Source: an uncultured Eubacteriales bacterium | GTDB taxonomy: Bacteria > Bacillota > Clostridia > Oscillospirales > Acutalibacteraceae | Direction: 5' to 3' | NCBI GenBank assembly: GCA_900320235.1 | Contig: ONRO01000230.1 | Coordinates: forward strand, 1-5,787 | Length of the DNA: 5,787 nt | Notes under the pieces: generated by a model | Told to the model about the DNA's origin: nothing | Seen by the model: the letters and a program-made list of their open reading frames with translations, nothing else | The model's database searches: none | Made by a program: the position numbers and the translations under genes | Shown here: piece by piece, positions 1 to 5,787 of the stretch | How the letters are laid out: each line of letters starts with the position of its first letter | How positions within the stretch are numbered: the first letter of the stretch is position 1

Positions 1-35
1 ATAATGTATAATGCATAATGGTTAATGAATAATAA
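1..35. repeat. Heptanucleotide tandem repeat, about five copies
   Basis: The first bases read as consecutive 7-base units: ATAATGT, ATAATGC, ATAATGG, TTAATGA, ATAATAA. The first three differ only at the last base and the last two are degenerate. The tract may begin before the window, because the first unit sits at the edge. No reading frame of note crosses it. Short AT-rich heptamer arrays of this kind occur in bacterial intergenic DNA; a role here is unknown. Confidence 0.75.
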
Positions 36-55
36 AAAATGAAGGTTTAATAACA

Positions 56-85
56 TTGCCTGAAGCTGCGAAAAAAAGCAATAAA
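56..85 (+). promoter_or_regulatory. Possible weak promoter for mnmA operon
   Basis: TTGCCT (56-61) could serve as a -35 box and AATAAA (80-85) as a -10 box, with an 18-base spacer. Each matches the sigma-70/sigma-A consensus at about four of six positions. It is the best candidate I see upstream of mnmA, but the region is AT-rich and the match could be chance. The true promoter could also lie before the window. Confidence 0.2.
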
Positions 86-93
86 TTTCAGGT

Positions 94-159
94 GCAGGGG
101 ATTATCCCCTGCCGAGGTCAAGGGCGAGGAGCCCTTGCGGGTCGAGGGCAGGGTCCTCG
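94..159. repeat. Cluster of three G/C-rich inverted repeats
   Basis: Three consecutive dyads follow one another. GCAGGGGAT-T-ATCCCCTGC (94-112) is a perfect 9-bp inverted repeat around one base. CAAGGGC-gagga-GCCCTTG (119-137) is a perfect 7-bp stem with a 5-base loop. CGAGG-gcagggt-CCTCG (143-159) is a 5-bp stem. None is followed by a T tract, so they do not look like intrinsic terminators. Their composition is much more G/C-rich than the flanking DNA. They appear to form one dispersed intergenic repeat block with the tandem units that follow; that link is inference. Confidence 0.75.
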
Positions 160-163
160 CAGG

Positions 164-246
164 GGTTCGGGGGCGGAGCCACCGACAGAGCGGTTCGGGG
201 GTGGAGCCACCGGCAGAGCGGTTCGGGGGTGGAGCCACCGGCAGAG
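164..246. repeat. 28-bp tandem repeat, three copies, upstream of mnmA
   Basis: Copies lie at 164-191, 192-219 and 220-246 (the last lacks its final base). Each begins GGTTCGGGGG and ends GGAGCCACCGRCAGAGC. Copies 2 and 3 are identical over their shared 27 bases. Copy 1 differs by C for T at unit position 11 and A for G near the end. Each unit contains a short dyad around GGTG and CACC. A 28-bp period breaks the reading frame at each copy, which argues against coding. The array ends two bases before the probable mnmA ribosome binding site, so it probably lies in the mnmA leader RNA. Confidence 0.9.
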
Positions 247-264
247 TTAGGAAGTGAGAGAAAG

Positions 265-1353
265 ATGAAGAAGGTAATGGTTGCGATGAGCGGCGGAGTT
301 GACAGTTCGGCGGCGGCAGCTATACTGAAAGAAGAGTATGAAGTCACGGGAGTAACACTGAGACTGTTCACAAACGAAGATATACAGCTTGACAGAAGCC
401 GCAGCTGCTGCAGCCTTGACGATGTTGAAGACGCGCGCAGCGTAGCGAACAGGCTGGATATACCATTCTATGTATATAATTTCGGCGACCGATTCAGGGA
501 ATGTGTAATAGACAAATTCAACAATTCCTATATCAACGGACTGACACCGAATCCGTGTATTGACTGCAACCGCTTCATAAAATTCGATGCACTTCTGAAA
601 AGGGCAGAACTGCTGGGACAGGACTATATAGCAACAGGACATTATGTCCGGAAAAGATATGACGAAAAAACAGGAAGATATCAGCTTCTCAAGGGGATAG
701 ATCCGGCAAAGGATCAGAGCTATGTACTGTATGGAATGACACAGCAGCAGCTTGCAAAGACGCTTTTCCCGATAGGAGAGCTGACAAAGCCTCAGACAAG
801 GGCAATAGCAGAAAAATACGGACTTGTAAATGCCGGAAAGCCTGACAGCCAGGATATCTGCTTTGTTCCGGACGGGGATTATGCCCGGTTTATAGAGTCA
901 TATACAGGAAAAAAATTTCCCTGCGGTGAATTTGTAGACAAAGAAGGAAAAGTGCTTGGTCAGCATGGCGGAATAATACGCTATACAGTCGGTCAGAGAA
1001 AGGGGCTTGGAATAGCACTTGGAAAGCCTGCCTATGTTGTAGAAAAAGATATAGAAAACAACAGGGTCGTACTGGGAAGCAATGAGGACCTTTTCGGAGA
1101 TACCGCCTATGCATATGACGTAAACTGGGTGTCATGTGAATGTGTACAGTCACCGGTCAGAGTCTGCGCCCGGGTCAGGTATAATCAGAAGGAACAGCCG
1201 GCAACGCTTTATCCGCTTGAAAACGGGAACATAAAAGTAGTTTTTGACAAGCCGCAAAGGGCAATAACATTCGGTCAGGCACTTGTGTGCTATGACGGAG
1301 AAATGCTTGTATGCGGAGGAACCTGCTGCAGCAGTACTCTCGCATTAAAATAA
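265..1353 (+). CDS. mnmA: tRNA-specific 2-thiouridylase MnmA
   Basis: MnmA adenylates and then thiolates C2 of the wobble uridine U34 in tRNAs for Lys, Glu and Gln, taking sulfur from a cysteine desulfurase relay in the cytoplasm. The 362-residue product matches the family's usual length. Visible motifs are the PP-loop ATP site SGGVDSS (9-15), a CCS motif at 48-50, NPCIDCN with C98 and C101, ATGHY (123-127), KDQSY (149-153), SQDIC with C199, and TVGQRKGLG (241-249). C101 and C199 align with E. coli C102 and C199; C98 stands where E. coli has Asp99. The ATG at 265 is chosen because an AGGAAG lies ten bases upstream and the product then begins MKKVMVAMSGG, as is normal. An in-frame ATG at 229 would add 12 residues read from the 28-bp repeat and is unlikely. 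It probably heads an operon with the downstream permease gene. Confidence 0.96.
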   Translation: MKKVMVAMSGGVDSSAAAAILKEEYEVTGVTLRLFTNEDIQLDRSRSCCSLDDVEDARSVANRLDIPFYVYNFGDRFRECVIDKFNNSYINGLTPNPCIDCNRFIKFDALLKRAELLGQDYIATGHYVRKRYDEKTGRYQLLKGIDPAKDQSYVLYGMTQQQLAKTLFPIGELTKPQTRAIAEKYGLVNAGKPDSQDICFVPDGDYARFIESYTGKKFPCGEFVDKEGKVLGQHGGIIRYTVGQRKGLGIALGKPAYVVEKDIENNRVVLGSNEDLFGDTAYAYDVNWVSCECVQSPVRVCARVRYNQKEQPATLYPLENGNIKVVFDKPQRAITFGQALVCYDGEMLVCGGTCCSSTLALK

Positions 1354-1389
1354 ACAAAATGGTACAGCAAAAAAATGTACGGTAATCCA

Positions 1390-1397
1390 AAGGGGGT
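1390..1397 (+). promoter_or_regulatory. Ribosome binding site deciding the permease start
   Basis: AAGGGGGT lies five bases before the ATG at 1402 and is the only good Shine-Dalgarno match in the 48-base gap after mnmA. It favours 1402 over the in-frame ATG at 1375, whose extra codons would run through this site. Confidence 0.75.
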
Positions 1398-1401
1398 TAG
1401 T

Positions 1402-2700
1402 ATGAAACTCGACAGAAGAAATATACAGAAAATTTTATTTATTGGCTCGGTACTGATACTGTTATATCTGGGTCTTCAGCATATGAATATAGTATTTGAG
1501 TTTCTGACATGGATGCTTTATGTCATGATGCCTTTTATTGCAGCAGTGTGTTTTACATTCTTCCTGAATGTTCCGCTGAAGGCAATAGAACGCCATCTTT
1601 TCCAGCCCAAAAAAGGAAAAACCGTAAAACCAATATTTGAAAAAATGAGGCGTCCGGTAGCTCTGGTATTATCCATGCTGCTGTTTATAGCAATAATAAC
1701 CGTATTTCTGCTTATAATAATCCCAAAGCTCGGAGAAAGCCTGAATACTATCATAAAATCTGTGCCCGGAGCAATAGATTCACTCGTGGCATTTGTAAAT
1801 GATCTGAGCGAAAGCAATGAATATGTCAAGAATATAATTTCAAATCTTGAAATAGACTGGGATGACCTCAAAAAATATATCACGAATTTCCTGCAGAATG
1901 ATGCAGCAAGTATCGTAAGCTCAACAATGAGTATGATTACGTCCGTTTTCAGTGCAGCACTGAATGTACTTCTTGGGCTGATCCTTGCAATCTATACACT
2001 GATGAAGAAGGAACAGATCACATCAGGCTTAAAAAGACTGATCTATTCTGTATTTCCGCTCAAAACAGCAGATTTTGTCGTTGAGGTAGGTTCGCTTGCC
2101 AATAAATCTTTCTACAACTGCATTACAGGTCAGATGATGGAATGTGTAATTCTCGGAAGCCTGACAGCACTCGGCATGACAATATTAGGCTTCCCGTATG
2201 CAGCTTTAGTAGGCGTAATGGTCGCAATACTCTCATGGATACCCATGTTCGGCGTGTATATCGGCGCAGGAATCGGTGCGCTGCTTATGCTGATAGATAA
2301 CCCGATAAATGCATTATGGTTCCTTATCTTTATGGTCTGCCTGCAGCAGGTTGAGGGTAACTTTATTTATCCGAGGGTCGTCGGCAATAATGTCGGACTT
2401 CCGCCGATCATACTTATTTCTGCAATCGTCCTTTTCAGCGGCTTCTTCGGAATAATCGGACTTCTCGTGAGTGCACCAGTTACATCTGTGATATATACTC
2501 TTGTCAGAAGATATGTATTCACAAGACTCAGACAGAGAAAAATACCTCACGAAAAATATGAGGTCAAAAAACCAACGAGAAATATATGCCGTGTGCACAG
2601 CGCAAAATATAATAAGGGAAAACGTATAAAATTCAATATCCCGATGAAGTTTATCATAAAAGAAAAAGGAAAATTTGCCAGGGTAAAAAAAGAAAAATAA
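1402..2700 (+). CDS. AI-2E transporter family permease
   Basis: This is a 432-residue polytopic membrane protein of the AI-2E transporter family (PF01594, formerly UPF0118). Members have been linked to autoinducer-2 export or sodium/proton antiport, but the substrate of most is unknown, so none is assigned here. Hydrophobic segments fall at about 11-28, 35-57, 86-107, 184-202, 248-300 (more than one), 304-316 and 333-368 (probably two). A soluble stretch covers 109-183, the usual position of the family's non-membrane region. Family signatures are IPMFG from residue 280, QQVEGNFIYPRVVGNNVGLP from residue 315, and a following FSGFFGIIGLLVSAP segment. The last 64 residues (369-432) are strongly basic, with 24 Lys/Arg against 4 Glu, and longer than I expect for this family. 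The gene follows mnmA by 48 bases with no terminator between them, so co-transcription is likely. A terminator follows it. Confidence 0.9.
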   Translation: MKLDRRNIQKILFIGSVLILLYLGLQHMNIVFEFLTWMLYVMMPFIAAVCFTFFLNVPLKAIERHLFQPKKGKTVKPIFEKMRRPVALVLSMLLFIAIITVFLLIIIPKLGESLNTIIKSVPGAIDSLVAFVNDLSESNEYVKNIISNLEIDWDDLKKYITNFLQNDAASIVSSTMSMITSVFSAALNVLLGLILAIYTLMKKEQITSGLKRLIYSVFPLKTADFVVEVGSLANKSFYNCITGQMMECVILGSLTALGMTILGFPYAALVGVMVAILSWIPMFGVYIGAGIGALLMLIDNPINALWFLIFMVCLQQVEGNFIYPRVVGNNVGLPPIILISAIVLFSGFFGIIGLLVSAPVTSVIYTLVRRYVFTRLRQRKIPHEKYEVKKPTRNICRVHSAKYNKGKRIKFNIPMKFIIKEKGKFARVKKEK

Positions 2701-2722
2701 TGATCCGTAACAGGATTTCCGG

Positions 2723-2760
2723 ATCCGCCGTCAGTCCAATGTGACAACGGCGGATTTTTT
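2723..2760 (+). terminator. Intrinsic terminator after the permease gene
   Basis: ATCCGCCGT (2723-2731) pairs perfectly with ACGGCGGAT (2747-2755). The stem is nine base pairs with a 15-base loop that can pair partly within itself, and it runs directly into six T residues (2755-2760). It begins 22 bases after the permease stop and would end the mnmA-permease transcript. There is no A tract on the left side, so it should act only on the plus strand. Confidence 0.9.
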
Positions 2761-2853
2761 AGTATACATACATTTATGCTATCAATAATATCTGCAAAAA
2801 AATGAAACAGTCTGTGTATCTGCTTACGTTATATATTATGAAATCAATGATCA

Positions 2854-3165
2854 TTGAAAAAAACAGCCGGCTGTGATATCACATCCTTCGGCAGCACAGA
2901 TGCAATGGGTGCAAATAACTGGATCAGGGATATGCTGAACTCTGATATTGAAATAACTCTTAAAAACGTTGAAAAACTCAAGGGACTCTGGTACTACGGT
3001 ATAATGGGACAGGATATGTTCAAGGGCAGCGAAAAGGGTGCGTCCTTCACAATGAATATAGCTTATTACAAGTACAATGATTACAATAATCTGACAGCAT
3101 GGACAAATATAAATTCATCAGATATAAAATCCATAAAAACCGGCGGAAGTGAGATACTTGCATAA
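2854..3165 (+). pseudogene. Orphan 103-codon frame, probable 3' gene remnant
   Basis: I do not recognise this frame. It opens at a TTG with no Shine-Dalgarno sequence upstream and encodes 103 residues with no signal peptide or membrane segment. The product is rich in Gly, Asn, Tyr and Lys. Alternating hydrophobic stretches at about 32-40 (IEITLKNVE), 45-53 and 68-76 (FTMNIAYYK) suggest a beta-sheet domain of the kind found in extracellular or carbohydrate-binding modules; that is inference. Codon choice resembles the neighbouring pullulanase gene, which supports real coding ancestry. The frame closes at a TGA just before the TTG, and a strong terminator follows 24 bases after its stop. Together these suggest the 3' end of a larger gene whose 5' part is lost. 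An ATG at 2838 opens a 12-codon frame that would join this one if one A were removed from the A7 run at 2857-2863. A genuine small protein remains possible. Confidence 0.45.
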
Positions 3166-3189
3166 ATATATCGGCTGACAAATGCACCG

Positions 3190-3223
3190 GCAGCAGCGGG
3201 ATCATCCGCTGCTGCTTTTTTTT
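3190..3223 (+). terminator. Strong intrinsic terminator
   Basis: GCAGCAGCGG (3190-3199) and CCGCTGCTGC (3206-3215) form a perfect ten-base-pair stem with a six-base loop, followed at once by eight T residues (3216-3223). It lies 24 bases after the stop of the orphan frame. It insulates the pullulanase promoter from upstream transcription. Confidence 0.95.
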
Positions 3224-3243
3224 AATAAAATTAACAAATTCTA

Positions 3244-3273
3244 TTGTAAAAACAGGGGCTGATATGGTAAAAT
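3244..3273 (+). promoter_or_regulatory. Probable promoter for the pullulanase gene
   Basis: TTGTAA (3244-3249) and TAAAAT (3268-3273) are separated by 18 bases and resemble sigma-A -35 and -10 boxes. A TG at 3265-3266 gives the extended -10 form TGnTAAAAT. It sits just after the terminator at 3190-3223. Transcription would start near 3280, leaving a leader of about 120 bases before the start codon. Confidence 0.5.
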
Positions 3274-3277
3274 AAGT

Positions 3278-3301
3278 ATTGGCTTATATATCAATTGGCT
3301 T
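3278..3301. repeat. 8-bp direct repeat near the predicted start site
   Basis: ATTGGCTT occurs at 3278-3285 and again at 3294-3301, a 16-base period. The pair lies just downstream of the predicted -10 box, where a bound regulator would block initiation or clearance. An operator role is inference; two eight-base matches in AT-rich DNA may be chance. Confidence 0.35.
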
Positions 3302-3361
3302 TCTGAAATTAACTTTGTTCGGAAAAAGCAGGTTCCGTCATTCTTTTTTCAGAATCCGGAA
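3301..3361 (+). promoter_or_regulatory. Leader with competing inverted repeats
   Basis: The main hairpin pairs TTCCG (3333-3337) and ATTCT (3340-3344) with AGAAT (3351-3355) and CGGAA (3357-3361), ten base pairs with a small internal loop. Two other pairings compete with it. CGGAA at 3320-3324 can take the same TTCCG, and TTCTGAAA at 3301-3308 is perfectly complementary to TTTCAGAA at 3347-3354. The segments lie in the predicted pullulanase leader, between promoter and ribosome binding site. Mutually exclusive stems are typical of regulated leaders, but I recognise no known riboswitch class and no terminator-like T tract follows. Confidence 0.35.
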
Positions 3362-3389
3362 ATGTCAGAACGCTGAGTATCTGATTTGT

Positions 3390-3395
3390 GGAGGG
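3390..3395 (+). promoter_or_regulatory. Ribosome binding site deciding a TTG start
   Basis: GGAGGG ends six bases before the TTG at 3402, the ideal distance. It supports the TTG start over the in-frame ATG at 3447, which would remove the basic N-terminus of the signal peptide. Confidence 0.85.
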
Positions 3396-3401
3396 ATATA
3401 C

Positions 3402-5787
3402 TTGATTAAATTCAGAAAATTAGTAAGCTTAGTAATTGCTGCATCAATGTTGATCGGAGGGAATGTAATGTCAGCACAGGCTGTTGGAAATGATAATAAG
3501 AATGAAACCAAATTTGCACATAAGCTTGATGAACAGGCTTACAACGGAAATGACCTCGGTGCGACCTACACCAAAAATGCCACTACTTTCAAGGTATGGG
3601 CGCCTACTGCAAGAAGAGTTGCGGTAAAACTTTATGCAACAGGAAGCTCAGATGAAAAAGGTGCAACAGATATTTCCACTACACCGATGAGAAAAGGTGA
3701 TAACGGTGTGTGGACAGCAAAAATAAGCGGAGATCATAAAAATCAGTATTACACATACCTTATTACAAATAACGGTGTTACTACTGAAACACAGGATGTC
3801 TATTCAAAGGCAGTCGGGGTAAACGGAAACAGAAGTATGATCGTTGACCTCGCTTCGACTAACCCTGAGGACTGGAGCAAGGATAAGCATGTCCTTTATG
3901 ATGACCCGACAGATGCTGTTGTCTGGGAAGTACATGTAAGGGATTTCTCGGTAAGTCAGGTTTCCGGAATATCAGATGCACATAAGGGTAAATTCCTTGC
4001 CTTCACCGAAAAAGGAACAACCCTCGGCGGACAGGGCGAGATCCCGACCTGTGTGGATTATCTTAAAAAACTCGGCGTGACTCATGTACAGCTTCTTCCG
4101 GTATATGACTATGCGACAGTTGATGAATCAAATACAGAATCAGACGAATATAACTGGGGCTATGATCCTAAAAACTATAATGTGCCGGAGGGCTCATATT
4201 CAACTGATCCGTTTGACGGAAATGTCAGGATCAGGGAATTCAAGCAGATGGTAAAGGCTCTGCATGACGCAGGTATCGGTGTTATCATGGATGTTGTATA
4301 TAACCATACCTTTACTGCAAAGGGAAGCTGCTTTGAGAATACTGTTCCGGGCTATTATTTCAGACTCAAGGATGACGGCTCTCTTTCAGACGGATCCGGC
4401 TGCGGAAATGAAACAGCAAGCGATCATCTTATGTACAGGAAATATATGATCGATTCAGTTCTTTACTGGGCTAATGAATATCATATAGACGGTTTCCGCT
4501 TTGACCTTATGGGTGTGCATGATGTTGAAACAATGAACCAGATCAGAAAGGCTCTTGATTCAAAGGTCAAGGACGGCAAAAAAATAATAATGTACGGCGA
4601 GCCATGGACCGGCGGAGCTACAAGCACAAGCGCAAAAACTGCAAACAAGGATAATGTCCGCAGTCTTGACAAGCGTATCGGCGCATTCAATGACAGCTTC
4701 CGTGATGCTGTAAAGGGTCATGTATTCAATGCTCAGGAAAGCGGTTTTGTTCAGTCCGGAAAAGGTGCGGCAGCTGTGAAGAGTGCGATAACAGCAAACT
4801 GTATTGACGGTACAGCATGGCTGTCACAGCCGTCACAGTCTGTGACATATATTTCAGCTCACGATAATTTCACTCTTTATGATAAACTGGTGATGTCAAC
4901 AAAGAATGACGGCAGCTTTGATGTGAGAGATGAAAACCTTATCAATATGAATAAGCTTGCTGCTGCGATCACCCTTACATCTCAGGGAATAAGCTTTATG
5001 CAGGCAGGCGAGGATTTTGCAAGAACCAAATACGGTGACGAAAACAGCTATATTTCTCCTGACAGCGTAAATATGCTCGACTGGAACTGTCTTGTCAAAT
5101 ATTCTGATCTCAGCTCATATTATCAGGGTCTGATCGAAATAAGAAAGAATTTCAAGCCATTCCGTGACGCAACTGCAGAAAGCGCAAAGAAGATCGCATT
5201 CTCAGATACAAAAGAGGACGGCGTTGTGGCTTATACACTTGAAAACAGCCTGACAAAGGATAAGCAGTGGGCATATGCTGCGGTTGTCTTCAATGCATCC
5301 GGAACTGAAAAAGAGGTAACACTCAGCCAGAGCGGAAACACAGCTCTTCCGAAAAAATGGGAGATCATAGCAGATAAGACACAGGCAGGTCTGAAGGGAC
5401 TTGGCGAGATTGAAGGAAATAAGGTCACCGTTGCACCGAAGAGCGCACTTATCATGGTGGATAAGGAAAGCTTTGACAAGGTTGCTGCAAAGTCAGACAA
5501 CTGCACTGTTAAAGTGGAGTATAAGGATCAGGGCAGCGGAGAGGTTTTTGAAACACAGGTGCTGAAGGGTAAGCAGGGTGAAGGCTATATCGTACAGAGA
5601 AGCACAGACTTTGATGTTGACTATGACCTTGTAAGCACAGACGGAAAAGAAAGCGGCAAATTTACAGCTGATGAACAGAAGGTAACATATAACTATAAGA
5701 AATACTCCGGAAATGTTTATAATATCACTGTAAAATATCTTCGTGAGGGTGATAAGGATTTCGGCACAGGCGACAGCGAAATGTCAC
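3402..5787 (+). CDS. pulA: Secreted type I pullulanase, 3' end beyond window
   Basis: Type I pullulanase (GH13, probably subfamily 14) hydrolyses alpha-1,6 branches of pullulan, amylopectin and limit dextrins. The window holds 795 residues and no stop. Residues 1-27 form a signal peptide: basic MIKFRK, a hydrophobic core, then SAQA with predicted cleavage after A27. A CBM48-like N-terminal domain follows at about 45-150 (VWAPT at 65-69). HVRDFS begins at residue 178. YNWGYDP (250-256) is the diagnostic type I pullulanase motif. GH13 region I is DVVYNHT (297-303). Region II is GFRFDLMG (364-371) with nucleophile D368. Region III is YGEPW (398-402) with acid/base E400. Region IV is SAHDN with H487 and D488. 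All catalytic residues are intact. A C-terminal beta domain ends near 690. MucBP-like repeats then start at about 702 and 775, the second cut by the window edge. Standalone enzymes of this type are roughly 650-750 residues, so this one carries an added tail. Start chosen by the GGAGGG site. It forms its own transcription unit here. Confidence 0.95.
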   Translation, partial: MIKFRKLVSLVIAASMLIGGNVMSAQAVGNDNKNETKFAHKLDEQAYNGNDLGATYTKNATTFKVWAPTARRVAVKLYATGSSDEKGATDISTTPMRKGDNGVWTAKISGDHKNQYYTYLITNNGVTTETQDVYSKAVGVNGNRSMIVDLASTNPEDWSKDKHVLYDDPTDAVVWEVHVRDFSVSQVSGISDAHKGKFLAFTEKGTTLGGQGEIPTCVDYLKKLGVTHVQLLPVYDYATVDESNTESDEYNWGYDPKNYNVPEGSYSTDPFDGNVRIREFKQMVKALHDAGIGVIMDVVYNHTFTAKGSCFENTVPGYYFRLKDDGSLSDGSGCGNETASDHLMYRKYMIDSVLYWANEYHIDGFRFDLMGVHDVETMNQIRKALDSKVKDGKKIIMYGEPWTGGATSTSAKTANKDNVRSLDKRIGAFNDSFRDAVKGHVFNAQESGFVQSGKGAAAVKSAITANCIDGTAWLSQPSQSVTYISAHDNFTLYDKLVMSTKNDGSFDVRDENLINMNKLAAAITLTSQGISFMQAGEDFARTKYGDENSYISPDSVNMLDWNCLVKYSDLSSYYQGLIEIRKNFKPFRDATAESAKKIAFSDTKEDGVVAYTLENSLTKDKQWAYAAVVFNASGTEKEVTLSQSGNTALPKKWEIIADKTQAGLKGLGEIEGNKVTVAPKSALIMVDKESFDKVAAKSDNCTVKVEYKDQGSGEVFETQVLKGKQGEGYIVQRSTDFDVDYDLVSTDGKESGKFTADEQKVTYNYKKYSGNVYNITVKYLREGDKDFGTGDSEMS
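5502..5705 (+). other. MucBP-like repeat 1 in the pullulanase tail
   Basis: Residues 701-768 of the pullulanase begin CTVKVEYKDQGSGEVF and run through KGKQGEGY, a YDLVSTDGKESGKFT segment and VTYNYKKY. This follows the MucBP pattern of a V-x-V-x-Y strand, a G-x-x-G-x-x-Y turn, a G-x-F-T segment and a closing V-T-Y-x-Y-K strand. MucBP modules are typical of surface proteins of Gram-positive bacteria. The assignment is by pattern only. A second copy begins at 5715 (YNITVKYL) and runs off the window. Confidence 0.6.

Noticed and set aside
55..92. Hairpin CCTGAA/TTCAGG or ATTGC/GCAAT
   Set aside because: These are short stems with long loops that exclude each other in AT-rich DNA, and they lack a T tract. 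They are not better than chance.
164..246. CRISPR array
   Set aside because: The 28-bp units are directly contiguous with no spacers, and no cas genes are visible.
56..250. Plus-strand 64-codon frame through the repeat block
   Set aside because: Its sequence is a by-product of G/C-rich tandem repeats, it has no ribosome binding site, and the 28-bp period shifts frame.
229..264. Upstream in-frame ATG at 229 as the mnmA start
   Set aside because: The added 12 residues are read from the third 28-bp repeat and are not part of the family. The ATG at 265 gives the standard N-terminus just before the PP-loop.
47..371. Minus-strand frames across the repeats and the mnmA start
   Set aside because: They are low-complexity Pro/Arg-rich readings of the same repeats, and one overlaps the conserved mnmA start.
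1518..1883. Minus-strand 121-codon frame inside the permease gene
   Set aside because: It is a shadow of a well-supported membrane protein gene and has no recognisable domain.
4264..4449. Alternative-frame 61-codon plus-strand frame
   Set aside because: It lies within the catalytic core of the pullulanase, whose motifs are continuous in another frame.

Overview
The window suggests a Gram-positive, moderate-GC gut or rumen Clostridia, most likely a Ruminococcus-like member of the Oscillospiraceae. The basis is the MnmA subtype (a CCS motif plus NPCxxCN, common in Clostridia), strong GGAGG-type ribosome binding sites, TTG start use, and a secreted type I pullulanase with cell-wall-style repeats. 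This placement is inference; no rRNA or other taxonomic marker is present.

Layout. Bases 1-264 are non-coding and repeat-rich: a heptanucleotide tandem repeat (1-35), a run of G/C-rich inverted repeats (94-159), and three tandem copies of a 28-bp unit (164-246) that end just before the mnmA ribosome binding site. Bases 265-1353 encode MnmA, the tRNA 2-thiouridylase. After 48 bases without a terminator comes an AI-2E-family membrane permease (1402-2700), probably co-transcribed, closed by a strong intrinsic terminator (2723-2760). Bases 2761-3189 hold an unrecognised 103-codon reading frame (2854-3165) with no ribosome binding site, probably the 3' remnant of a lost gene, followed by its own strong terminator (3190-3223). 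Bases 3224-3401 form a promoter and leader with competing inverted repeats. From 3402 to the window edge runs the N-terminal 795 codons of a secreted type I pullulanase (GH13), whose C-terminus enters MucBP-like repeats and continues past the window.

Function. The first two genes are housekeeping: a tRNA wobble modification enzyme and a permease of uncertain substrate. The pullulanase is an independent transcription unit for extracellular cleavage of alpha-1,6 links in pullulan, amylopectin or glycogen-derived dextrins, as expected in a starch-using gut bacterium. I see no convincing genes on the minus strand, and no tRNA, rRNA, CRISPR array or transposase. I do not see a complete undescribed system. 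The points most worth following are the repeat block in front of mnmA, the pullulanase leader, the MucBP-like pullulanase tail and the orphan reading frame.
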